This document shows positions 12,923 to 19,269 of a stretch of DNA of 19,269 bases, in pieces. The stretch covers positions 1 through 19,269 of the forward strand of contig CAYTOK010000025.1 in assembly GCA_964439595.1 (NCBI GenBank). Reading direction: 5' to 3'. How positions within the stretch are numbered: the first letter of the stretch is position 1; the number at the start of each line of letters is the position of its first letter. The stretch is from CAIJXB01 sp964439595. Lineage in GTDB: Bacteria; Chlamydiota; Chlamydiia; Chlamydiales; Rhabdochlamydiaceae. Below the pieces are notes generated by a model. The model saw only the letters and a program-made list of their open reading frames with translations. It had not been told where the DNA came from and did no database searches. A program made the position numbers and the translations under genes.

Positions 12923-13564
12923 TTATGAAATACGAGCAAGTTGTATAATTTTTTGTAAAAGCTTGGTGAACGGGCGCTTTGGATAGAGTTTCTTTTCCAG
13001 AATAATAACACTCGGGTGAGTGGGATCTGCTGTATAGGCATTTTGATAACAGGCTTTAGCTGAATTGGTGTCTTTTAACGCTATGTAGTAGTGGCCAAGT
13101 AAAGTCATAAACCCTCTATATTCCGAAACGTGAAAACTATCTCTTAACGGGAAGAGTTCTTTTAGATTAAGAGAGGGGAATATGAGAGGAATCTTTTCTA
13201 GATCTCCTTTGCGAAGAGATTGATCTGCATAGTTTATTTTAGCAAAGAAATACTCGCTGTGTTTTTGGTAAGACTCTTCGATCAGCTTTTCGGCTTTACC
13301 TACTTGTTTATGTCTTAAATGAAGATAGGTGAGCAGATTGTCTAGTGCGGGATTTGTGGGAGCTTTTTTTTGCCACTCTAAAACTTTTATATAAGCAGTT
13401 TTAGGACTAAGCTGCGACTCTTCTAAAAGCTTTTGGAACTTGAGAAGATCTTCTAATGAAAAAAACTTACTTAAATGAAGGGCATTTGCTTCATAGGTAA
13501 TTTTAATCCCATCGATTAATAAATGGGATAGGGGGAAGGTAGATGAGAAAATGGCTTTATTCAT
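12923..13564 (-). CDS. TPR-like repeat protein of unknown function, upstream of lepB
   Basis: About 213 residues from the ATG at 13564 (MNKAIFSSTFPLSHLLIDGI); a TTG 36 nt further upstream is less likely. The protein is largely helical. FMTLLGHYYIALKDTNSAKA followed by CYQNAYTADPTHPSVIILEK is a good tetratricopeptide unit (Gly/Ala-Tyr-Tyr...Ala...Ala-Tyr...Pro), and the segments around PTNPALDNLLTYLHLRHKQV and KAEKLIEESYQKHSEYFFAK look like two more degenerate units. TPRs mediate protein-protein contacts. There is no signal peptide or membrane helix. It probably forms a transcription unit with lepB (41-nt gap). No catalytic motif is seen, and I cannot name a homologue. Confidence 0.65.
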   Translation of the reverse strand: MNKAIFSSTFPLSHLLIDGIKITYEANALHLSKFFSLEDLLKFQKLLEESQLSPKTAYIKVLEWQKKAPTNPALDNLLTYLHLRHKQVGKAEKLIEESYQKHSEYFFAKINYADQSLRKGDLEKIPLIFPSLNLKELFPLRDSFHVSEYRGFMTLLGHYYIALKDTNSAKACYQNAYTADPTHPSVIILEKKLYPKRPFTKLLQKIIQLARIS

Positions 13565-13865
13565 ACTTTTTAGTTTTGCAAAGTAGATAAAAGATAACAA
13601 GGAAAAGTTCTGAACAACACTAATGCTTTTTTGTGGAAAACTTGTTCATAAGTTGCTTTTTTCTCGAGAATTGTCAAGTTAGTTTTGTGAATATTTTGTT
13701 ATAAATGCATTTTTTCTTTATTAAGACTTTTTGTATGCGTCTGATTAACAGCGTCTTATGAAATGTCTGTTTATTTTCCTGATTTTTTGCTTGCTAGAAA
13801 AATCTTATTTTTGCTTGCGTTTTACTTGTTCATAACTGTCACGAACTTAGGGGGAGAAGCTCTTT
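13565..13865. other. Intergenic region with probable promoter of the TPR-lepB unit
   Basis: No gene seen in this AT-rich 301-nt gap. On the minus strand a perfect -35 box TTGACA (13677-13672) lies about 108 nt before the TPR gene, but the -10 at 17-18 nt is weak (ACTTAT). The 12-mer ACTTGTTCATAA occurs twice in the same orientation (near 13640 and 13825), so a regulator site is possible. Confidence 0.4.
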
Positions 13866-14885
13866 TTAGGGAGACCAAAGGAAAAAATCTTCGGATTCCG
13901 TAGGGAAGCCTGTTGGGATTCCAAGGGAATTTTCAGGGACTAAAATCCATTTGTACCTATGGTCCTTAGTGAAGCTTTTTTGTAAGTCGGTTGAGTTTAT
14001 AGTAAAGGATAAGGATTCCTTTTCTTTTTCTTTTTCTAGGGTAAAAGGGATTGGACCTATTCGCTCACCAGGGGATAGCAGATCAAAAGCAAATAGAGAG
14101 AATTTTTTATAGTAAGCAGGGGATTTAATAGGAATTTTTATTCCAGTTTTTGTTTTTGTAATTTGTCTTCCGATTTGAGGTGGTCTTCTCGGTAGAGAGC
14201 TTTTTATAAACGAAGATAGGTTATTTCCTAGGTCAATTATTTTAATGGAATAGTTGAAGTGTCCATTATTAGCTTCAATCCATACGGGGAACGCTGAGGT
14301 GCTGTTTGGTGGAAAATATAAAGTAATTTGACAGGAAGATAGAAGTGTTTCATCTTTAGGCCAGAGGCCTTTCCACGCTTCGCAGAGGAGTTTTGTTTTT
14401 GTTCCCTCTAGGTTTACTGAGGGATTCCAAAGAGGTCTTTGGTCATGCTCTCCAGATCTGGGAGATGGGCCGATTTTTTTTCTTTCAACGGGATCTATTC
14501 TATGCAGCTTTAAAGAAAGAAGTCCGGAGAGAAAATGTTCAGATTCTTCTAAATATAACCACCCGCGCTTAGAAAAAGAGTAGCACTCTATCAGTTTTAA
14601 AGTTTCTTTGTCTATTTCATACTGAGTCCATGAGGTGTGCCCAGGAGCCCCGCTTGCCATCCAAGTTTTCCAGTTCTGCTTTGTTAACGAGAACTTCCCT
14701 GTCGGGATGGTGATTTCTTCTAAAATAATGGACTCGTTTCCTAGTTCTTTAATTAGTAGAAGAGAGTAGTTTTTTTCTTGTTGCGTAACTATATAATCGC
14801 CTTTTTTTGCGGTAAATAAGCGATCTCCCATGGTAAAAGAACTGAGGAAAATAAAACATATTATCAGAAAATGCAAAACACGCAT
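13866..14885 (-). CDS. Exported protein of unknown function
   Basis: About 339 residues from the ATG at 14885, preceded by AGGAG at 11 nt; a GTG 24 nt upstream lacks a ribosome binding site. The N-terminus MRVLHFLIICFIFLSSFTMG is a clear Sec signal peptide with a short basic region, a hydrophobic core and a Ser/Thr/Gly end, but no lipobox cysteine. The mature part is mixed beta-rich sequence with many Lys, Ser and Thr (for example GDYIVTQQEKNYSLLLIKEL, KTWMASGAPGHTSWTQYEID) and no membrane helix. It is expected in the periplasm or outer envelope. I do not recognise the family. It lies 301 nt upstream of the TPR-lepB unit on the same strand and is divergent from uhpC. Confidence 0.7.
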   Translation of the reverse strand: MRVLHFLIICFIFLSSFTMGDRLFTAKKGDYIVTQQEKNYSLLLIKELGNESIILEEITIPTGKFSLTKQNWKTWMASGAPGHTSWTQYEIDKETLKLIECYSFSKRGWLYLEESEHFLSGLLSLKLHRIDPVERKKIGPSPRSGEHDQRPLWNPSVNLEGTKTKLLCEAWKGLWPKDETLLSSCQITLYFPPNSTSAFPVWIEANNGHFNYSIKIIDLGNNLSSFIKSSLPRRPPQIGRQITKTKTGIKIPIKSPAYYKKFSLFAFDLLSPGERIGPIPFTLEKEKEKESLSFTINSTDLQKSFTKDHRYKWILVPENSLGIPTGFPTESEDFFLWSP

Positions 14886-15146
14886 GTGAATAAAAACTCC
14901 TAATTTCACCTAAACTCGGATTATACAAAAATGTCGTTTAATTGAATAGTTAATATAAATAATAAATTTTATTTTCTGCGTGTATTTGAAAGTGTAATAC
15001 CCTTTTACCGTCGTTATTTAACGAAAATGACGGCTTTTCTATGTCAAGTTTAAATTTTTCTTCTTGTAAGTGGGTTTTATTTGCTTTTTCTAAATCCTTA
15101 CTTTGTTTTAACATAGATCTTTACTTAAAGAAGAAGGGGTCTTTCA
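14886..15146. other. Divergent intergenic region before uhpC, with one hairpin
   Basis: AT-rich spacer between the exported protein (minus) and uhpC (plus). CCGTCGTT (15008-15015) can pair with AATGACGG (15026-15033; 7 Watson-Crick pairs and one G-U), followed by CTTTTCT, an attenuator-like hairpin in the possible uhpC leader. AAGGGG 8 nt before the uhpC ATG is its ribosome binding site. No clear promoter pair could be fixed. Confidence 0.4.
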
Positions 15147-16520
15147 ATGGGCTTTTTATTGAATTTTTTTAAATCAGCTCCGCATCTTCCAGAGATGGTT
15201 GATTCTGAGCAGATTAAAGTGCAATATAGGTACTGGCGTATTCGAGTCATGTATTCGATCTTTATAGGCTACGCTTTCTACTACTTAACAAGAAAAAGTT
15301 TTAGTGTGGTTATGCCCGGTATTATGCAAGAGCTTCACCTGGACAAATCACAGCTTGGGATCATGGCTACGGTTCTTTCTTTGACCTATGGACTTAGTAA
15401 ATTTTTTAGTGGGGTGATATCCGATCAATCTAATCCCCGTTATTTTATGGCGATAGGGCTTATCCTAACCGGCATTTTTAACATCTTTGTCGGGATGTCT
15501 TCCTCTTTATGGTTTTTTGCTGTTTTTTGGGGTCTTAATGGCCTTTTTCAGGGATTTGGTTGGCCTCCCTGCGTAAAATTGCTGTCTCATTGGTATTCTC
15601 ATTCAGAAAGGGGATCTTGGTGGTCTAGCTGGGCTGTATCTCAGAATGTCGGGGGTTTTTTGACCCCGTGGGTTGTGGGTCTTTGTCTTAGCTATTTTGG
15701 GTGGCGCTACGCCATGTTTATTCCTGGAATGGTTTGTATTGTAATGGGTTTTATTTTAATAAACCGCCTGGTAGATGTTCCAAGGTCTTTAGGACTTCCG
15801 ACTGTTGAAAAATTTCGTAATGATTATATAGATGATAAAAAGACAGACGATGACGAAGTGCAGCTCACGAGTAAGCAAAGAATGCTTAGCGTGTTAAAAA
15901 ATAAATATATTTGGATTCTAGCAATAGCTTACTTTTTTATTTATTTTATACGCACAGGACTTGAGTGGACAACTCTTTTTATGGTTGAGTCCAAAGGGTA
16001 TAGTGTTTTAGTGGCTAGCGGACTAACTTCTCTTATTGATGCTGGAGGCTTTTTAGGAATGCTTTCTGCTGGATGGCTATCAGATCGTCTTTTTAAGGCA
16101 AGAAGAGGCCCTATCAATGTTCTTTTTGCTATGCTACTATTTTTAGCTGTTGGAACTTTTTGGCTTTTTGCGGGCCATTACAGCTGGCTGGACTCCTGTT
16201 TAATATTTATGATTGGTTTTTCTATTTTTGGACCCCAGATGCTTATAGGAGTTGCCGTAGCTGAATTAGCACATAAAAATGCAACGGCGACGGCAACAGG
16301 TCTTGCTGGATGGGTTGCTTATGTTGGCTCTGCGACCGCAGGTTTTCCTTTAGGTAAAATTATTGATATATTTGGGTGGGAAGGTTTTTTTATTTCTATG
16401 GGAATAAGCGCTATGGCTTCTGTAGTTTTATTACTGCCTCTTTGGGGAGTTACTAGAGCTAGTCTGGCCCAGGTAACTAAGGATGAAGAAGTATTAGAAC
16501 CAGCTTCGACCGCTAATTGA
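15147..16520 (+). CDS. uhpC: Hexose-6-phosphate transporter, UhpC/UhpT (OPA) family
   Basis: A 457-residue major facilitator with about 12 membrane helices. The OPA-family hallmarks are present: YYLTRKSFSVVMPGIMQEL after helix 1, GLSKFFSGVISDQSNPRYFM between helices 2 and 3, and GLNGLFQGFGWPPCVKLLSH followed by WYSHSERGSWWSSWAVSQNV, the signature around helix 4. It is closest in pattern to glucose-6-phosphate transporters of Chlamydia, which exchange host hexose phosphate for inorganic phosphate. The protein acts in the inner membrane and would feed glycolysis and glycogen synthesis from the host pool. An Asp/Lys-rich central loop (about residues 225-250) separates the two six-helix halves. 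Translation continues directly into tyrP. The exact substrate was not tested by the sequence. Confidence 0.9.
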   Translation: MGFLLNFFKSAPHLPEMVDSEQIKVQYRYWRIRVMYSIFIGYAFYYLTRKSFSVVMPGIMQELHLDKSQLGIMATVLSLTYGLSKFFSGVISDQSNPRYFMAIGLILTGIFNIFVGMSSSLWFFAVFWGLNGLFQGFGWPPCVKLLSHWYSHSERGSWWSSWAVSQNVGGFLTPWVVGLCLSYFGWRYAMFIPGMVCIVMGFILINRLVDVPRSLGLPTVEKFRNDYIDDKKTDDDEVQLTSKQRMLSVLKNKYIWILAIAYFFIYFIRTGLEWTTLFMVESKGYSVLVASGLTSLIDAGGFLGMLSAGWLSDRLFKARRGPINVLFAMLLFLAVGTFWLFAGHYSWLDSCLIFMIGFSIFGPQMLIGVAVAELAHKNATATATGLAGWVAYVGSATAGFPLGKIIDIFGWEGFFISMGISAMASVVLLLPLWGVTRASLAQVTKDEEVLEPASTAN

Positions 16521-17734
16521 TGGTATCGATGAGCTCTATTCCTTGCATAAAGTCTAAACGAATTTCTTTAAAAAATCTCTTAAGTGGCTCTTTTATGGTT
16601 TTTGGAACTACTGTTGGAGCCGGAATGCTTGGGATTCCTGCTATGACAGCTGGCGCCGGGTTTATACCAGCCCTTTTAGTGACTTTTTTAGTGTGGCTTT
16701 TTATGGCAGCTACAGGCCTTTTATTTTTAGAAGTCACTTTGAAAATGCCACAGGGCTCTAATCTAATTTCGCTATCTCAGCGATTTTTGGGAAGAGCCGG
16801 TAAATGGGTTTCCGCTGTTTTATTTCTATTTTTATACTATTGCTTATTAGTGGCCTATTTTGCTGGAGGCTCGCCACTTTTAGGGCAACTGTGCCTTTGG
16901 ATGGGTTTTCCTCTTTCTGCTTTAACAGAAAAAATCTTGTTCCTTACTGTGTTTGGAGGTGTTATTTTTCTTGGAGTGAAGTGGATTAATAAAGCCAATT
17001 TGATCTTGACAGGTTGTATGCTTCTTGCTTATGTGCTTCTAGTTTCTTTGGGAGCTAGTGCTGTAGAGTATTCTAGGTTTCCTATAAGTAATTATTCTCT
17101 TGCTTTTGGAGCAGTTCCTGTGCTTTTTAGTGCCTTTGGCTTTCATAATGTGGTTCCGCCGCTTGCTACTTTCTTACACAGGGATAAGAAAGTGCTTCGC
17201 CTCTCTATTCTTCTTGGGACATTTTTTGCTTTGGCTTTGTATGTTGTTTGGCAGTGGCTTGTACTTGGATCCGTTTCTATAGATAGTATTGCAGAGGTAA
17301 GGGCAAAGGGACTTCCAGTTACCTATGCTCTGCAAACAGCAGCTCATGTTTCCAGTATCTATGTCTTAGGACAGCTTTTTGCGTTTTTTGCTCTAACCAC
17401 TTCTTTTCTAGGCGTGGGATTTTCTTTTGTGGACTTTATTCAGGATGGATTTGCAGAGAGTAAAATAAAGGTACGTCGTTTTTTTTGTTCTTTCTTAACT
17501 TTAGTCCCCCCCTTTATTTGTATTTTACTCAATCCCGCAGTGTTTGAAAAAGCTCTAGGACTAGCTGGAGGAGTAGGGGAGTCTATTCTAAATGGTATTT
17601 TACCTGTCCTTCTTTTTGTTAAAATGAAATCTTCTTTAAAACAGGGGGAGATGAGTTTTCTTTTTAAAGTCACTCTATGGCTTTTAGTGCTTCTAAGCTT
17701 AGGGGCCTTTTTTATAGAAGCGTATTCTTTATAG
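16520..17734 (+). CDS. tyrP: Aromatic amino acid permease, TyrP/Mtr type
   Basis: A 404-residue membrane protein with about 11 helices. The N-terminal signature GSFMVFGTTVGAGMLGIPAM, then WLFMAATGLLFLEVTLKMPQ, defines the hydroxy/aromatic amino acid permease family (TyrP, Mtr, TnaB), which imports tyrosine or tryptophan with protons. FSAFGFHNVVPPLATFLHRD is the second conserved block. The ATG at 16520 shares its A with the uhpC TGA stop, so expression is probably coupled to uhpC; an ATG at 16529 would be an alternative. Chlamydia carries one or more tyrP copies, and the host-supplied amino acid import fits an intracellular life. Which aromatic substrate is used cannot be read from the sequence. 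Confidence 0.9.
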   Translation: MVSMSSIPCIKSKRISLKNLLSGSFMVFGTTVGAGMLGIPAMTAGAGFIPALLVTFLVWLFMAATGLLFLEVTLKMPQGSNLISLSQRFLGRAGKWVSAVLFLFLYYCLLVAYFAGGSPLLGQLCLWMGFPLSALTEKILFLTVFGGVIFLGVKWINKANLILTGCMLLAYVLLVSLGASAVEYSRFPISNYSLAFGAVPVLFSAFGFHNVVPPLATFLHRDKKVLRLSILLGTFFALALYVVWQWLVLGSVSIDSIAEVRAKGLPVTYALQTAAHVSSIYVLGQLFAFFALTTSFLGVGFSFVDFIQDGFAESKIKVRRFFCSFLTLVPPFICILLNPAVFEKALGLAGGVGESILNGILPVLLFVKMKSSLKQGEMSFLFKVTLWLLVLLSLGAFFIEAYSL

Positions 17735-17892
17735 TTTCTTTAAATATTTTTAGTTTTGTACGATTTTTTTTCTAACCACATGGTTTTAATTTAGTTATTT
17801 ATTTAATAATTAATATATTTAACGTGTCTATTGTTATTTTTATTTTTATCTGTTAGCTTTTGATTATATGAATCGTAATCAAGGGTGCTTGT

Positions 17893-18600
17893 ATGGCAAC
17901 AGTAAAAGAAATTACTGCGGATGAATATGAAATCATTAAAGGCTTTTATCAAAAGCAAGACTCTTTTTTTAGAGACTATTTAAGAGAAACACTTGGGCCC
18001 CCAAAGCTAAGTCCCTTAAAGTCTATTGAAGGACAAGAAAGGGAACAAGAGCAATTAATTGAAAAATGCCTTAAATTTAGGCAAGATGATATAGGAAGAG
18101 GGTTACAGCTTTTTATAGATGCTTGCAAAAATGAAGAAAGCACCATTTTTAACGATATATTAGCAAGGGCTCAACTTCAATCACTAGCACTAGTTGAAGG
18201 AAAAGAAATAACTACTTTTTTAATAGGAAGTGACTTTGAGTGGCTAGATAAGATAGTAGAGCGCAAATTTCAAAGTCACAATTATGAAGAATCTAGTTGC
18301 ATGTTTCGATTTATGATTCAAATGAATTCTTTTTTTGTTCCGGCATGGGTTGGATGGGCTGATAGTGAAAAAAATCTTGGTCATTTAGAGATTGTAGAAA
18401 GTATTTACGATATCGCTATGGAGTCTTTTCCTTACAATTTTTATTTAGTTCTTTTTGCTGCTGACTTTTACATTTCTTATAATCAAAAAAATAAAGCTGG
18501 ATTAGTTCTTAATAAGGCAAAAGAAAAGTTAATAGAAGAAGGGATGCAGTCATCTAAGTCCTTTCAGGCAATTACAAAATTACTAGGTAAACTAGCTTAA
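17893..18600 (+). CDS. SycD/LcrH-like TPR protein, candidate type III secretion chaperone
   Basis: A 235-residue, acidic, soluble protein with AAGGGTG before the ATG. Residues about 120-215 (NYEESSCMFRFMIQMNSFFV, PAWVGWADSEKNLGHLEIVE, SIYDIAMESFPYNFYLVLFA, ADFYISYNQKNKAGLVLNKA) are tetratricopeptide-type helix pairs in the order seen in class II chaperones of the SycD/LcrH family, which bind translocators and hydrophobic effectors. The N-terminal 110 residues are highly charged and longer than in typical LcrH proteins (about 160-170 residues). The next gene, 14 nt downstream, encodes a hydrophobic protein, the usual kind of partner. The chaperone role is inference from fold and context; a plain TPR scaffold remains possible. 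Confidence 0.5.
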   Translation: MATVKEITADEYEIIKGFYQKQDSFFRDYLRETLGPPKLSPLKSIEGQEREQEQLIEKCLKFRQDDIGRGLQLFIDACKNEESTIFNDILARAQLQSLALVEGKEITTFLIGSDFEWLDKIVERKFQSHNYEESSCMFRFMIQMNSFFVPAWVGWADSEKNLGHLEIVESIYDIAMESFPYNFYLVLFAADFYISYNQKNKAGLVLNKAKEKLIEEGMQSSKSFQAITKLLGKLA

Positions 18601-18614
18601 AAGGGGATACGATT

Positions 18615-19106
18615 ATGAGTAGTATATCCGGTGTTAATCAATCAGGCAGTACGCAAGGATCTTTTGCAGGTCTGACTTTAGAAAGAAATAGCCTGGAGGC
18701 TAAAGAGATACTCGTAGAAAGTGATCGCTTGGGGAACGTTGCTGAAGGTGCTTTTTTTCTTGGAGGGTTTGCGGGGGGAGTGGCTGCAAGTTTTATAGTT
18801 ATGGCTCAGGTTGTTGTTGGATTAATTGCTTTAGCCTCACTTGCTACACCTATTGGCTGGGCTGCTTTAGGGCTTTTAGGTATAGGATTGACCGTTTTAG
18901 CTATTCGGAATTATATAAAAGAAAATCCCGAGACATTTGATAAGCTTAAATCTTCTATAGGATTTGGTGTGGGGGGATTTATTGTCGGCTTTTTGGTTAT
19001 ACCAAGTTTGTTTCTGACTGGGGGCATGGTTAGGTCTGGGGGTGGGGGATTCGGGGAAGGGTCCTCGAAGAATGAGGAGGCTCAGAAGCCAGGTCAGACT
19101 GTGTAA
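18615..19106 (+). CDS. Glycine-rich membrane protein, possible type III secretion substrate or Inc-like protein
   Basis: A 163-residue protein with AAGGGGA 8 nt before the ATG. The N-terminus (1-40: MSSISGVNQSGSTQGSFAGL, then charged) is Ser/Gly/Thr-rich and free of a signal peptide, as type III signals tend to be. Residues 45-98 form a bilobed hydrophobic region (GFAGGVAASFIVMAQVVVGL..., then PIGWAALGLLGIGLTVLAIR), followed by a charged linker (99-113) and a third hydrophobic segment (115-136). A glycine-rich, charged tail ends the protein. Two closely spaced helices with a short turn are the hallmark of chlamydial Inc proteins, but translocators and ordinary membrane proteins share this. 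It has no family that I recognise. Co-transcription with the chaperone-like gene is likely. Confidence 0.55.
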   Translation: MSSISGVNQSGSTQGSFAGLTLERNSLEAKEILVESDRLGNVAEGAFFLGGFAGGVAASFIVMAQVVVGLIALASLATPIGWAALGLLGIGLTVLAIRNYIKENPETFDKLKSSIGFGVGGFIVGFLVIPSLFLTGGMVRSGGGGFGEGSSKNEEAQKPGQTV

Positions 19107-19269
19107 AAATGTGCTGTTTTTAGTAAAATAGCTATTCTCTAAGAAAGGGAAACTTTGGTTTAGTTGATCCTGCGGACACACACTAACTTCGTCCTTAAGG
19201 GCTGATTATTACCTACAATTCAGCTTGGGATGAAGGGCTAGCCAGAACTCAGATATAAGAGCTAATTTC
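19107..19269. other. Window end without a visible gene
   Basis: No open frame or RNA gene is supported in these 163 nt. GCTGA and TCAGC (about 19201-19225) could make a 5-bp hairpin, too weak to call a terminator. Confidence 0.3.

Noticed and set aside
1..19269. CRISPR array or rRNA genes
   Set aside because: No regularly spaced direct repeats and no rRNA-like conserved blocks were seen.

Overview
The window looks like part of a chromosome from the Chlamydiae, most likely an amoeba-associated, environmental-type lineage rather than a Chlamydiaceae pathogen. The grounds are a eukaryote-type isoleucyl-tRNA synthetase next to an unusually long signal peptidase I (621 residues, as in Chlamydia), a UhpC hexose-phosphate carrier followed by a TyrP-type aromatic amino acid permease, a tmRNA starting GGGGGUGUA, and a probable type III secretion chaperone with a hydrophobic partner. 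The lineage is inferred from gene content; no database comparison was possible.

Region 1 (about 1-7200) is accessory DNA. It runs through the 5' end of a probable ACR3 arsenite exporter (minus strand, leaving the window), a SAP-domain-like protein with a candidate leaderless promoter, a 60-residue excisionase-like HTH protein, a GNAT enzyme, a broken and truncated IS3-family insertion sequence, and a four-gene minus-strand operon. In transcription order the operon is AbiEi antitoxin, AbiEii nucleotidyltransferase toxin, a FlaR-like P-loop kinase and a second GNAT. Two inverted repeats in front of abiEi look like the antitoxin's own operator.

Region 2 (6339-7221) is the most interesting part. 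The last ~21 bp of the tmRNA gene occur twice, at 6339-6359 and 7201-7221, each followed on the minus strand by its own rho-independent terminator. Between them lie nested inverted repeats and one gene: a 132-residue RING-H2 protein whose final zinc ligand is Asp (CPLD), as in eukaryotic Rbx1. I read this as a mini integrative element of about 0.86 kb that uses the tmRNA 3' end as attachment site, has no recombinase, and carries a eukaryote-like ubiquitin-ligase candidate. Copies of its inner repeat also occur at 1276-1320 and 6196-6243, around the AbiE/GNAT/IS3 segment, which suggests that segment has a related mobile history.

Region 3 (7201-19106) is mostly core genome. The tmRNA (minus) is divergent from ileS (plus). 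ileS converges on a minus-strand group made of a secreted unknown protein, a repeat-rich unknown protein and lepB. uhpC and tyrP follow on the plus strand with overlapping stop and start codons, then a chaperone-like TPR protein and a glycine-rich membrane protein that may be a type III secretion chaperone/substrate pair. Most of these fit an intracellular life: host sugar phosphates and aromatic amino acids are imported, and secreted or membrane proteins act at the host interface.
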